This document shows, in pieces, positions 1-6,842 of a stretch of 8,876 nucleotides of DNA. A program made the position numbers and the translations under genes. Numbering within the stretch: position 1 is the first letter of the stretch; each line of letters starts with the position of its first letter. The notes beneath the pieces were generated by a model. That model searched no databases, was not told the origin of the DNA, and saw only the letters and a program-made list of their open reading frames with translations. The DNA lies in the NCBI GenBank assembly GCA_034437075.1, contig DAOTVD010000006.1:1-8876 (forward strand), in the 5' to 3' direction. The stretch comes from DAOTVD01 sp034437075 (GTDB taxonomy: Bacteria; Chloroflexota; Anaerolineae; Aggregatilineales; J027).

Positions 1-1
1 G

Positions 2-889
2 GGGGTGTTGTTCGGGCAGAATCGCCGCTTGCCGCTGGTGGCCAATTATCAAACCGACTTTCCCGGCTACACCACGCGCTATGGTATCAACGTGCTGGCC
101 AACCCCATACGCGACTCATTGCGCGCGATGCACAACCGCGCTCATATTACGCTCGTGCCCTCGCATACCATCATCCGCCAACTGAAAAGCTGGGGCTTTC
201 GGCGCTTGCGCCTGTGGACGCGCGGGCGCGACATTAAGCGCTTTAGCCCGCAGAAGAAAAGCGCCGAGATGCGCGCGCGCATGCTTAACGGACGCCCCGA
301 GGATAGCTTACTCGTGCTGTATGTGGGGCGTCTGGCGCCCGAAAAACGGCTAGATTTACTGGCCAAGGTCGCTGAATTGCCCGGTGTGGCGCTGACCATC
401 GTGGGGGATGGTGCCGAACGCGAAAACCTCGAAAAAGAATTCGGGTCGGGCGTGCATTTTATGGGCTATTTATTCGGCGATGATTTAGCCGTGGCCTATG
501 CCAGCGCGGATTTATTCGCCTTTACGGGCACCAACGAGACTTTCGGGCAAGTCGTCACCGAAGCTATGGCCAGCGGCCTACCGGCCCTGGTGCCCAACGC
601 GGGTGGCGTGGTCGATCTGGTGCTGGATGGCATGAACGGCTACATCTGCCAAGAAGACCCCGACGATTTCGCCGCCAAGGTCGCCAAAATCCGCGATAAT
701 CCTGCTCATCGGGAGCGCATGGGCCGCCTCGCGCGTGAATTCGCCGAGAGCCTCACCTGGGAAGGGCTCATGGAAGAACTCGAAGGCTACTACTGGGAAG
801 CCTGGCGCCTGAACGAACGCCTGCGCACCAGCGAAATGGCCGCCCTGCGCCTGAACGACAACCGCCCCACAGCCGCAGACCTGGGCTAA
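2..889 (+). CDS. Family 4 glycosyltransferase, SqdX/MgtA-like (5' end outside window)
   Basis: C-terminal part of a retaining GT-B fold glycosyltransferase that transfers a sugar from a nucleotide donor, probably to a lipid or cell-surface acceptor. The frame is open from base 2. The first possible start is GTG at 5, but the usual N-terminal Rossmann opening is missing and family members are about 370-400 residues, so the gene almost certainly begins upstream. Counting from base 5 (294 residues): an acceptor-side motif YQTDFPGYTTRYG near 15-27; TRGRDIKRFSP at 72-82; the start of the donor domain, YVGRLAPEKRLD, at 106-117; IVGDGAERE at 132-140; and the EX7E signature, E178 to E186 in NETFGQVVTE, which contacts the donor sugar. 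These motifs recall the SQDG-synthase/mannosyltransferase (MgtA, PimB-like) group. Donor and acceptor cannot be told from sequence. It ends 6 bp before the nuclease gene and is probably co-transcribed with it. Confidence 0.9.
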   Translation, partial: GVLFGQNRRLPLVANYQTDFPGYTTRYGINVLANPIRDSLRAMHNRAHITLVPSHTIIRQLKSWGFRRLRLWTRGRDIKRFSPQKKSAEMRARMLNGRPEDSLLVLYVGRLAPEKRLDLLAKVAELPGVALTIVGDGAERENLEKEFGSGVHFMGYLFGDDLAVAYASADLFAFTGTNETFGQVVTEAMASGLPALVPNAGGVVDLVLDGMNGYICQEDPDDFAAKVAKIRDNPAHRERMGRLAREFAESLTWEGLMEELEGYYWEAWRLNERLRTSEMAALRLNDNRPTAADLG

Positions 890-895
890 GCCCAC

Positions 896-3800
896 ATGCC
901 AGGGGAGATTATCACAGGAGTAGCGGGGGCTGGCAAAACGGCCTATCTCATTCAGCGCGTCTTGCAAGCCGCCGAAGGTTGGGATGAAATCTGGGTGGTG
1001 TTGCCCAATCGCTTGCAAGAAGACGCCTTCCGCGAGCGTTTGATCCGCGCCGCGCCGGGCGCCGCGCTCTTTAACGTCCATTTCTTCGGGATTTATGACC
1101 TATACGCGCGTCTGCTGGACATCGTCGGCCAGCCGCAACGCACGCTGGGCCGAGGGGCCGCGCGGCGCCTGCTGCGCTCGGTCATCGCGGGGGAACACGC
1201 CGCCGGACGCCTGGCGTATTATCAGCGCATCGCGCAGATGCCCGGTTTTGTGGGGTTGGTGGGCGATTTCATCCAGGAATTAAAACAGGGCGTCGTGCGG
1301 CACGAGCCCTTCGGCCATTTCGCGCAAACCCAAGGCCCCAAAGATCAGGACATCGCGCGCATTTATGCGGCCTACCAAGAGCTACTCATCGCCCATCGCC
1401 TAGCCGACCGGGACGGCGCGGGCTGGGTCGCGCTGGATGCACTGAACGCGCAGCGGGGGCTGCTCGGCTCCGTAGGATTATTGGCCGTGGATGGCTTCGA
1501 CCAATTCACGCCCTTGCAAGCGCGTTTGCTCTCGGCTATTGCGCGCGAGGTGCGCGCGGCGTGCGTCATGGCCCTGGACGACGGCACCGCCCCCACCCGC
1601 GCCCTGACCATCGACCGCCTACGCGCCACCGACCCAGACGCTTGGCACGAGTCTCCTTTGCCGCCCCAGCCCAGCGACCGCGCCCCCGGCTTACAGCATT
1701 TGACCGCGCAATTGATCGCCCCAGGGCCTACGCCGCAGCCCGCCGAGGGCGCTTTGCGCGGCATCGAAGCGCCCGACCCCACCAGCGAGGCCCGCGCCGT
1801 GATGCGCGCCATTAAGCGCTTATTGCACGACGAGGCCGCCCAACCCGACGCGATTCTCATCGTGGCGCGCGAGCCCGCGACCTACGCAAGCGCTTTGCGC
1901 GGTGCCGCGCGGGCCTATGGCGTGCCGCTGGTCGTGCGCTACGACGACCCCGCCAGCGAGAATCCCGCCGTGCGCAGCCTTTTGGCTATGCTGGATTTAC
2001 CCGCCGCCGACTTCCCGCGCCGCGCGTTGCTGGATGTTCTCAATAGCCCGTACTTCGAGATTCCGCACCTGACGCGCGCAAACATCGACCACCTGGAACG
2101 GCTGAGCATGGCGCAGGCTATCGTGCGCGGGGCGGATGCTTGGCTGAGTGCGCTGCGCCGCGACATACGCCCGGCGGAAGACGACCGCGCCGAAGTTGGG
2201 TTTGAAGCCGCCCCGGAACTTGCCGAAGCATTAGGGGCCTTTTTCGCGCGTATTACGCCCCCTGCACAGGCCACGCCCGCCGATTACATCACCTGGCTAG
2301 AAGATTTGCTGGGCCCCGATCCGCTGAGCCTGGCGGACGATGCCGCCGACGACACAATGCCCGAGCCTAGCGCGCCCGACCATCTGAATTTTTACGGCGC
2401 TTTGCGCGCGGGCACGCCCCAGACAGTCGCGCGGGATGTGGGCGCCATGCATGCTTGGCGCGCTGCGCTGGCCGATCTGCTGGCCTCGGGTGAATTAGCC
2501 GCCCGTTTCGCGCCGGATGGCACGCCGCAGGCCATCCCGTGGGCGATCTTCCGCGCAGATTTAGACCTGGCATTGCGCGAGCAAAGCGGCTCGGTAATGC
2601 GCGCGCGCTTGGGGCGTGTGCTGGCCACGAGCGTCTTTGAGGCGCGCGGCCTGCCGCATGATGTGGTCTTCGTGCTGGGCTTGGCCGAAGGGAGCTTCCC
2701 GGCCCAGCAACCCGACGATCCGCTCTACAGCGAACGCGAGCGCACGACCTTCGCCGAAGCCGGGCTGGCTGTGGAACAAGCCCGCTATCGTAATCGTGAC
2801 GCGGCCTTGTTTTATCAGATGGCCGCGCTAGCTCGGCGCCAACTCGTGCTGAGCCGCCCCACGGTAGACGAGGGCGGCAATCCGTGGAGCCCGTCCATTT
2901 TTTGGGAACGTGCGTTTGCGGCTTTGCCGGGCGCGGAGATCGAACGCTTGGCCCTGGGTGCTTCCGCCGGGGTGGCTGACGCGGCCAATCCGCGTGAATT
3001 GGCCGTGGCGGTCGCGCGTGCCCTGAACGAGGCCGACATTGCACCGAATATAACGCAGGCCGCCGCATATGTGCGGCACAGCCCGCTGGGTTGGCGCATC
3101 TGGCACGGGCGGCGGGTGGAACTAGCCCGCGAACGCGCCGACGCGCCTTTTGATGGCCATAGCGGCATCTTGAGCCATCCCGCATTGCTGGCGGAGGTCG
3201 GGCGTCGCCTGGGGCCCAGCCACCGATGGAGCGCTACGCAGTTCAACGACCTGGGCCTGTGCGGCTTTCGCTATTTCAGTAAGCGGTTGCTCGGCTTGGA
3301 AGCCTACGAAGAACCCGAAGACGGCCTAACCGTGCTGCAAATCGGCAATATTTACCATAAAGTGCTCGAACAGACCTACGCCGAGATTCAAGCGCGCGAA
3401 ATGACCATCACGCTAGAGAATCTCGACGTTGCACTTGTGATTTTGGAGGAACGAGCCGCCCAGGTTTTTGACAACGCCCCGGGCGAATACGGCTTTCAGG
3501 CGGCAGGCTTGTGGGAGCAACAACAGCACGACATGCTCGAAAAAATGCGCGCCGTGCTGCGCCTGGACTTCTCGCCGGATAGCCCGGTCAATCAACTGGC
3601 GGCTGGCCCGCGCCAGACCTTCGCCGTGGAAGCGCCTTTTGGCTACGAGGGCCAGCCCGCCGTCGTGATCGATGGCCCGGCGGGGCCGCTCTTGGCGCGC
3701 GGGTATATCGACCGCCTAGATATCAGCGGCGATGCGGTCATTGTGCTGGATTACAAAAGCGGCAGCACACCCCGCACCGCCGACATGGCCGAGGGGCGTA

Positions 3801-4108
3801 ATTATCAAATGCTGCTGTATTTGCTGGCCGCCGAGCAAGCCCTGGCCCAAAATGGGTATGCGGGGTATCGGGTCGCGGGGGGGTTGTTCTGGGGCATCAC
3901 GCGCAATAAGGCCGATGGGCGCATCCGCTATCCTGATGAGGCAGTGGAGCAGGCGCGCGCGCATCTGCACGAGGCCGTAACAGCGGCGCGGCGCGGAATC
4001 TTCGCCAACCAACCGCGCAAATTAGCCAAAGGCAAATGCGCGCATTATTGCGAATTCAGCCGCTTGTGCCGGGTGAACCGGGCCAGCACGCGCAAGCCTG
4101 TGTCGTAA
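896..4108 (+). CDS. AddB-like protein: degenerate UvrD-type helicase fused to PD-(D/E)XK nuclease with Fe-S cysteines
   Basis: 1070 residues, close to the length of AddB/RexB subunits, which process double-strand DNA ends for recombination together with an AddA helicase. Visible parts: a Walker A at the N-terminus, GVAGAGKT (8-15); a weak motif-II region, VDGFDQFTP (198-206), lacking the DExx box; a C-terminal helicase-like segment, RGLPHDVVFVLGLAEGSFP (584-602); then a RecB-family nuclease domain with H821 (GNIYHKVLE), D939 (GYIDRLD), D952-Y-K954 and Q971. Cys789 before the nuclease, and Cys1048, Cys1052 and Cys1058 after it, match the four-cysteine [4Fe-4S] staple of AddB, although the second and third ligands are C-x3-C where C-x2-C is usual. 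The nuclease looks intact; helicase activity is doubtful, as in AddB. The start is ATG at 896, 6 bp after the glycosyltransferase stop, with a poor Shine-Dalgarno sequence, so coupled translation is plausible. No addA gene is in the window. I leave the symbol empty because Chloroflexota-type homologues are often annotated only as PD-(D/E)XK nucleases. Confidence 0.9.
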   Translation: MPGEIITGVAGAGKTAYLIQRVLQAAEGWDEIWVVLPNRLQEDAFRERLIRAAPGAALFNVHFFGIYDLYARLLDIVGQPQRTLGRGAARRLLRSVIAGEHAAGRLAYYQRIAQMPGFVGLVGDFIQELKQGVVRHEPFGHFAQTQGPKDQDIARIYAAYQELLIAHRLADRDGAGWVALDALNAQRGLLGSVGLLAVDGFDQFTPLQARLLSAIAREVRAACVMALDDGTAPTRALTIDRLRATDPDAWHESPLPPQPSDRAPGLQHLTAQLIAPGPTPQPAEGALRGIEAPDPTSEARAVMRAIKRLLHDEAAQPDAILIVAREPATYASALRGAARAYGVPLVVRYDDPASENPAVRSLLAMLDLPAADFPRRALLDVLNSPYFEIPHLTRANIDHLERLSMAQAIVRGADAWLSALRRDIRPAEDDRAEVGFEAAPELAEALGAFFARITPPAQATPADYITWLEDLLGPDPLSLADDAADDTMPEPSAPDHLNFYGALRAGTPQTVARDVGAMHAWRAALADLLASGELAARFAPDGTPQAIPWAIFRADLDLALREQSGSVMRARLGRVLATSVFEARGLPHDVVFVLGLAEGSFPAQQPDDPLYSERERTTFAEAGLAVEQARYRNRDAALFYQMAALARRQLVLSRPTVDEGGNPWSPSIFWERAFAALPGAEIERLALGASAGVADAANPRELAVAVARALNEADIAPNITQAAAYVRHSPLGWRIWHGRRVELARERADAPFDGHSGILSHPALLAEVGRRLGPSHRWSATQFNDLGLCGFRYFSKRLLGLEAYEEPEDGLTVLQIGNIYHKVLEQTYAEIQAREMTITLENLDVALVILEERAAQVFDNAPGEYGFQAAGLWEQQQHDMLEKMRAVLRLDFSPDSPVNQLAAGPRQTFAVEAPFGYEGQPAVVIDGPAGPLLARGYIDRLDISGDAVIVLDYKSGSTPRTADMAEGRNYQMLLYLLAAEQALAQNGYAGYRVAGGLFWGITRNKADGRIRYPDEAVEQARAHLHEAVTAARRGIFANQPRKLAKGKCAHYCEFSRLCRVNRASTRKPVS

Positions 4109-4151
4109 CTCAATAATTTTGGACGCAACATTCGGAAAGCAAAACAGCCTC

Positions 4152-5090
4152 ATGTGGATCGAATTCAGCACGCGCGCCTGGGAGAGCCTGCCAACGGGCG
4201 CCCTCCTGCGGCGCCTGCAACTTAGCCGCTATATATTCCAGCGGCACCCGCTCTATCGACGTTGGCTACAAGACGCCTATAACACGCGCGCGGCCTACCT
4301 GGCCAGCGAAATCCCGGATCGGATGGCGGAGGCGATTCCGCTAGTGGTGTTGGTGGTGCCGCTGGTGGCCTTCAGCTTCGGCATCATCTTCGGGCTTTCG
4401 ACCTTTTTGGTCGCGGTGGGCATCACGGCCTTTATTTTCCTTGTGGCCGCGCTCTTGGTGGCCTACCTCGGCCCGATCATGACCACGGGCTTAGCGGCGG
4501 GCGCATTGGCCACCGAACGCACCACGGGCCGCTGGGACGTGCTCATGATGATCCCGTATGAACGCGCCGGGGTCATGATGATGCGCGTAGCCTCGCGCTT
4601 AGAACCCTACCGCCCGATTATGGCCACGTTGGAAATTTTGCAATCGCTGGCGGGCATGCTCATCGCGCTGGTGCTTAGCACGCGCCCCAGCGCCATCAAT
4701 ACGAATTTGCTGGGCATCTGTTTCATTACCGCGCCGCTGGTGATCGTCATCTTGATGTGGGAACGTCGCCAAGATTACGCCCTAAGTATCGCGCTGGGGG
4801 TGTATGGTGGGCTGAAGCTCAGCGCGCAAGACCCATTTCGGCTGGCGCTGGGCAGCGGCGCGGCGCTGGTCACCGGGCGCGCGATAATCGGTTTGCTGGC
4901 CGTGGGCTTGGCGGTCAATGCGCATGGCGTCTGGCTGGTGCTTCCGGTGATGATCGGCGGGCCGGGGCTGCTGCTGATGCTGGGTACGCCCTGGTATACG
5001 GCGCTGGGGCTGTTGGCGCTGTATTATGGCGGGCGCGAATGGGCCATCCGCCGGGCCTGGGCGTGCATCCAGGCTGATTTGCATGGCTGA
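4152..5090 (+). CDS. Polytopic membrane protein resembling an ABC-2 type permease
   Basis: 312 residues from ATG 4152. An in-frame TTG at 4119 would add 11 residues, but it has no Shine-Dalgarno sequence, whereas GGAAAG lies 12 nt before the ATG. A basic, soluble N-terminal stretch of about 60 residues (LLRRLQLSRYIFQRHPLYRR) is followed by roughly six to eight hydrophobic segments: about 61-83, 85-107, 161-176, 184-203, 233-255, 259-279 and 281-293. After the second hydrophobic segment, ATERTTGRWDVLMMIPYERA (120-139) closely resembles the cytoplasmic ER.GTWE.LL..P motif that follows TM2 in ABC-2 exporter permeases. This is the basis for the call. No ABC ATPase gene lies beside it, so the partner, if any, is elsewhere. 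The gene begins 43 bp after the nuclease gene on the same strand and is probably the last gene of that unit. Substrate unknown. Confidence 0.72.
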   Translation: MWIEFSTRAWESLPTGALLRRLQLSRYIFQRHPLYRRWLQDAYNTRAAYLASEIPDRMAEAIPLVVLVVPLVAFSFGIIFGLSTFLVAVGITAFIFLVAALLVAYLGPIMTTGLAAGALATERTTGRWDVLMMIPYERAGVMMMRVASRLEPYRPIMATLEILQSLAGMLIALVLSTRPSAINTNLLGICFITAPLVIVILMWERRQDYALSIALGVYGGLKLSAQDPFRLALGSGAALVTGRAIIGLLAVGLAVNAHGVWLVLPVMIGGPGLLLMLGTPWYTALGLLALYYGGREWAIRRAWACIQADLHG

Positions 5091-5126
5091 CCCTATAAAT
5101 TAAGCAGACTTTAATTACGCTTTACT

Positions 5127-5155
5127 TTGACAAAACCTAGCCAATCCTCCATACT
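5127..5155 (+). promoter_or_regulatory. Putative sigma-70 promoter for the cytidylate-kinase-like gene
   Basis: A perfect -35 hexamer TTGACA (5127-5132) is followed after 17 bp by CATACT (5150-5155), which matches 4 of 6 bases of TATAAT, including the key second A and last T. It lies in the AT-rich 110-bp gap between the membrane protein and the next gene. CCTAG at 5137 and CTAGG at 5154 form an inverted pair across the spacer, and CATACT recurs at 5161; either could be a regulator site. Transcription would start near 5162, giving a leader of about 40 nt. Confidence 0.5.
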
Positions 5156-5200
5156 AGGAGCATACTGGTCATTGCTTATCAAAGAGGTTATCATTCCAGC

Positions 5201-5863
5201 GTGAGTAACCAAGTGCTGATACCAACCATGACGAGGACAACTGTAGGACCCTACCAAAATATTACAATCTCCGGCATCGCGGGCACGGGTTCTACGACCC
5301 TGTTAAATCTCCTGCGCGAAGCGCTGGCCAAAGAAGATTGGACGGGCTACTCGGGCGGCGAATACATGCGCCGTTTTTTGCCGGATTTGGTAGAGCAAGA
5401 AAAAGCGCATCATAGCGCCGCGGATTATGATGAGAGCGTAGACCGTCAGACGGACTACAGCATTCGCGAGCAACTCATGACCCAACAAGGGCTGATTGTG
5501 GAGTCGTGGCTGTCGGGTTTTGTGGCCCAGGGCGTGCCTGGCGTCCTGAAAATTCTGCTCATCTGTACGAATGAACTCGACCGCGCCCAACGCCTGGCCG
5601 AACGCGACCATATGACCCCCGCCGAGGCTATGCTGCATGCCTATGAACGATTGGAGAAAAATACCAATCGCTGGTCGCAAATGTACGCGCAAGAATGGCA
5701 AGACTGGGTCATACAACCGGGGACGCTCACCGAGCAGACTCCGGTCTTTTTTTGGCACCCGAACCTGTACGACCTGGTGCTAGACACAGCGGTGTATGGG
5801 CCGGAAGCCTGTTTGCAGTTAACGCTCGGCCAACTGCACATGGATGAATTCGTCGCGAAATAG
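5201..5863 (+). CDS. Cytidylate-kinase-like P-loop protein with Lys-less Walker A
   Basis: 220 residues. The N-terminal strand and P-loop, ITISGIAGTGSTTL (21-34), and the following SGGEYMRRF (51-59) match the archaeal-type (Cmk/'cytidylate kinase-like') nucleoside monophosphate kinases, which phosphorylate CMP/dCMP with ATP. Their P-loop often reads GxPGTGTTT, with Thr in place of the Walker lysine; here it is Ser31. Other family features: a strand with IVESWLSGFV (99-108), an arginine-rich lid NELDRAQRLAERDHM (124-138) and a C-terminal W/YDLVLDT-like strand (HPNLYDLVLDT, 186-196). GTG at 5201 is chosen, with AGAGG about 13 nt upstream; ATG at 5228 (residue 10) is a reasonable alternative, because the first 18 residues precede the domain. 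True CMP kinase activity is not assured: several such proteins in bacteria have unknown substrates. It is a single-gene unit between its own promoter and terminator. Confidence 0.8.
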   Translation: MSNQVLIPTMTRTTVGPYQNITISGIAGTGSTTLLNLLREALAKEDWTGYSGGEYMRRFLPDLVEQEKAHHSAADYDESVDRQTDYSIREQLMTQQGLIVESWLSGFVAQGVPGVLKILLICTNELDRAQRLAERDHMTPAEAMLHAYERLEKNTNRWSQMYAQEWQDWVIQPGTLTEQTPVFFWHPNLYDLVLDTAVYGPEACLQLTLGQLHMDEFVAK

Positions 5864-5875
5864 CGACATTTTTTT
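5852..5875 (+). terminator. Short intrinsic terminator overlapping the stop codon of the kinase-like gene
   Basis: The stem is GTCGC (5852-5856) and GCGAC (5863-5867) around a 6-nt loop, followed by A and seven Ts (5869-5875). The TAG stop codon (5861-5863) lies in the loop and the base of the stem. The stem is only 5 bp but all strong pairs, and the U-tract is good. Confidence 0.55.
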
Positions 5876-5982
5876 ATCTATTGGGGTATGACGAACACAA
5901 GGGGCTTAGGCTTTTCCAAGTATTTAACTATGCCGCTTGCTTTTGTCGAAAAGGATACCGGCTTGATTTTACCCCCCTCTAG

Positions 5983-6004
5983 CTCCCCCCGAATTCGGGG
6001 GGAG
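5983..6004. repeat. Perfect 22-bp palindrome inside element A
   Basis: Arms CTCCCCCC and GGGGGGAG flank a central GAATTC. The whole 22 bp is self-complementary, so it can form a strong hairpin or cruciform in either strand. The same palindrome is at 7003-7024 in copy B; a broken version starts at 6124 in copy C. Confidence 0.9.
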
Positions 6005-6024
6005 AACTTACTCGTGCGCATAAT

Positions 6025-6052
6025 AGCCCCTCCCTGAATTCGGGGAGGGGCT
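6025..6052. repeat. Near-perfect 28-bp palindrome inside element A
   Basis: Arms AGCCCCTCCC and GGGAGGGGCT surround T-GAATTC-G, with one mismatched pair next to the core. It is again centred on GAATTC and is followed by a further GGGGAGGGG run. The counterpart in copy B is 6955-6982. Confidence 0.85.
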
Positions 6053-6106
6053 GGGGAGGGGTAATTATTTTTCTGGAAAAGCCTTAGCGCCCCTTGTGGG
6101 TTTGTA

Positions 6107-6233
6107 GCTTTTCCGACCCCCCGCTCCCCCCGAATTCGGCTGACGGGGGTATACTTTTGACTTTACCCCCCTCTCCGCTTTCCCTGAATTCGGGGAGGGG
6201 TTGGGGAGGGGTCTTTATTTTTCGGGAAAAGCC
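6107..6233 (+). mobile_element. Divergent, degraded third copy (C) of the miniature element
   Basis: This copy begins GCTTTTCCGA and ends CGGGAAAAGCC. It keeps the order of element A (terminal repeat, GAATTC palindrome, ACCCCCCTCT run, second GAATTC palindrome, GGGGAGGGG run, T-rich stretch, terminal repeat). The last 50 bp or so match A closely, while the left half differs and is shorter. The first palindrome is interrupted after GAATTCGG by CTGAC. The left flank is GTA and the right flank TTA, so the left end has mutated or lost a base. The right TTA is the reverse complement of the yceI TAA stop codon. Confidence 0.7.
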
Positions 6234-6776
6234 TTACGCGGGTTGGGCATCTGTGGCGCGCACGGCTTGCACATCCAGGCTGATTTTGATTTCTTTGCTC
6301 ACCAAAACGCCGCCATTGGCCAAGGGTTGGTTCCAGGTCAGGCCGAAGTCTTCGCGGTTGATGCTGGTTGTGGCTTCGAACCCCGCGCGGTAATCGCCGA
6401 AGGGGCTTTCGCCTTCGCCCAAAAATTCGACATCCAACACCACGGGGCGGGTTACGTCGCGGATGGTCAGGTCGCCCGTGATGCGGCCCGTGTTTTCGCC
6501 CGTCACTTCCACCTGCGTGCTGCGGAAGGTCATGTGCGGGTAATTTTCCACGTCAAAAAAGTCCGCACTGCGCAGATGATTGTCCCGGTCTGCCGCGCCG
6601 GTGTCGATGCTGTTGACCTTGACGGTTACTTCTACGCTGCCATCTGCCGGGTTGGCGGGGTCAAAGTTTACGCTACCATCAAATTCATGAAAGTTGCCGC
6701 GCACGGTGGTGACCATCATATGCTTGGCGGAAAAACCGATCTGGGTATGGGCGGGGTCTAGGTTCCAGGTTGCCAT
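6234..6776 (-). CDS. YceI family protein (lipocalin-like, cytoplasmic form)
   Basis: 180 residues from ATG 6776. An in-frame TTG at 6782 is only 2 nt from the Shine-Dalgarno sequence AAGGAGAG (6783-6790), whereas the ATG is at the ideal 8 nt from AAGGAG, so the ATG is preferred. The whole length is a YceI domain: WNLDPAHTQIGFSAKHMMV near the start, VRGNFHEFDGSV, the conserved DRDNHLRSADFFDVENYPH block, TGDLTIRDVTRPVVLDVEF, and the end ATTSINREDFGLTWN. There is no signal peptide, unlike E. coli YceI, so it acts inside the cell. Known relatives bind long isoprenoid or amphiphilic ligands in a lipocalin barrel; the ligand here is unknown. The gene stands alone, reads towards the kinase-like gene, and has a promoter overlapped by repressor-type sites. 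Its stop codon coincides with the edge of element C. Confidence 0.93.
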   Translation of the reverse strand: MATWNLDPAHTQIGFSAKHMMVTTVRGNFHEFDGSVNFDPANPADGSVEVTVKVNSIDTGAADRDNHLRSADFFDVENYPHMTFRSTQVEVTGENTGRITGDLTIRDVTRPVVLDVEFLGEGESPFGDYRAGFEATTSINREDFGLTWNQPLANGGVLVSKEIKISLDVQAVRATDAQPA

Positions 6777-6784
6777 GTCCAACT

Positions 6785-6790
6785 CTCCTT
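6785..6790 (-). promoter_or_regulatory. Ribosome binding site deciding the yceI start
   Basis: AAGGAG on the minus strand, 8 nt before ATG 6776. It excludes the upstream TTG (6782), which would be almost in contact with it. Confidence 0.8.
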
Positions 6791-6820
6791 TAATCCTTGT
6801 ATCTGTCGTTCGTCATCCTA

Positions 6821-6840
6821 AAGCGGACTTTAGTCCGTTT
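6821..6840 (-). promoter_or_regulatory. Operator O1 over the yceI transcription start
   Basis: Inverted repeat CGGACT-TT-AGTCCG (6824-6837) with A/T-rich flanks AAG and TTT, sharing its plan with O2. It begins 2 bp downstream of the proposed -10 hexamer and would cover the transcription start, the classic position for a repressor. The dyad style resembles TetR-type operators; the regulator is not in the window. Confidence 0.65.
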
Positions 6841-6842
6841 GT

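Larger units (their letters stand above)
5909..6083 (+). mobile_element. Miniature inverted-repeat element, copy A (175 bp)
   Basis: A non-coding 175-bp element beginning GGCTTTTCCA and ending TGGAAAAGCC (perfect terminal inverted repeats), with TTA immediately outside both ends (5906-5908 and 6084-6086), which I read as a target-site duplication. Reading copy B on the reverse strand, I find no differences between the two. Inside are two GC-rich palindromes centred on GAATTC (5983-6004 and 6025-6052) and a small hairpin CTTTT-GTCG-AAAAG (5940-5953). There is no open reading frame of note. A 3-bp T-N-A duplication is known for some IS5-family groups, so an IS5-like transposase acting in trans is one inference; the mobilising enzyme is not visible as such in the window. 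Confidence 0.85.
5896..6098. other. Stem-loop split by element A
   Basis: CACAAGGGGC (5896-5905) and GCCCCTTGTG (6089-6098) are perfect 10-bp inverted arms now separated by element A. Removing A and one TTA copy restores a compact hairpin with loop TTAGC, placed between the convergent kinase-like and yceI genes. The restored structure has no strong T-tract on either side, so terminator function is possible but unproven; it may simply be a palindromic spacer. Confidence 0.7.

Noticed and set aside
2367..3185. 272-codon minus-strand frame inside the nuclease gene
   Set aside because: A GC-rich shadow frame with arginine/proline-rich translation; the plus-strand gene is clearly real.
5098..5116. 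AATTAA/TTAATT inverted pair after the membrane protein gene
   Set aside because: Only A/T pairs with an 8-nt loop and no T-tract; too weak to call a terminator.
6094..6393. Plus-strand frame of 99 codons through element C
   Set aside because: It crosses a non-coding repeat and then runs antisense to yceI; its product is low-complexity, Pro/Ser-rich translation of the repeat.
6201..6761. A long plus-strand open frame (186 codons) opposite yceI
   Set aside because: It mirrors the yceI gene, which has a clear family match and a good ribosome binding site; the opposite-strand protein has no recognisable features.
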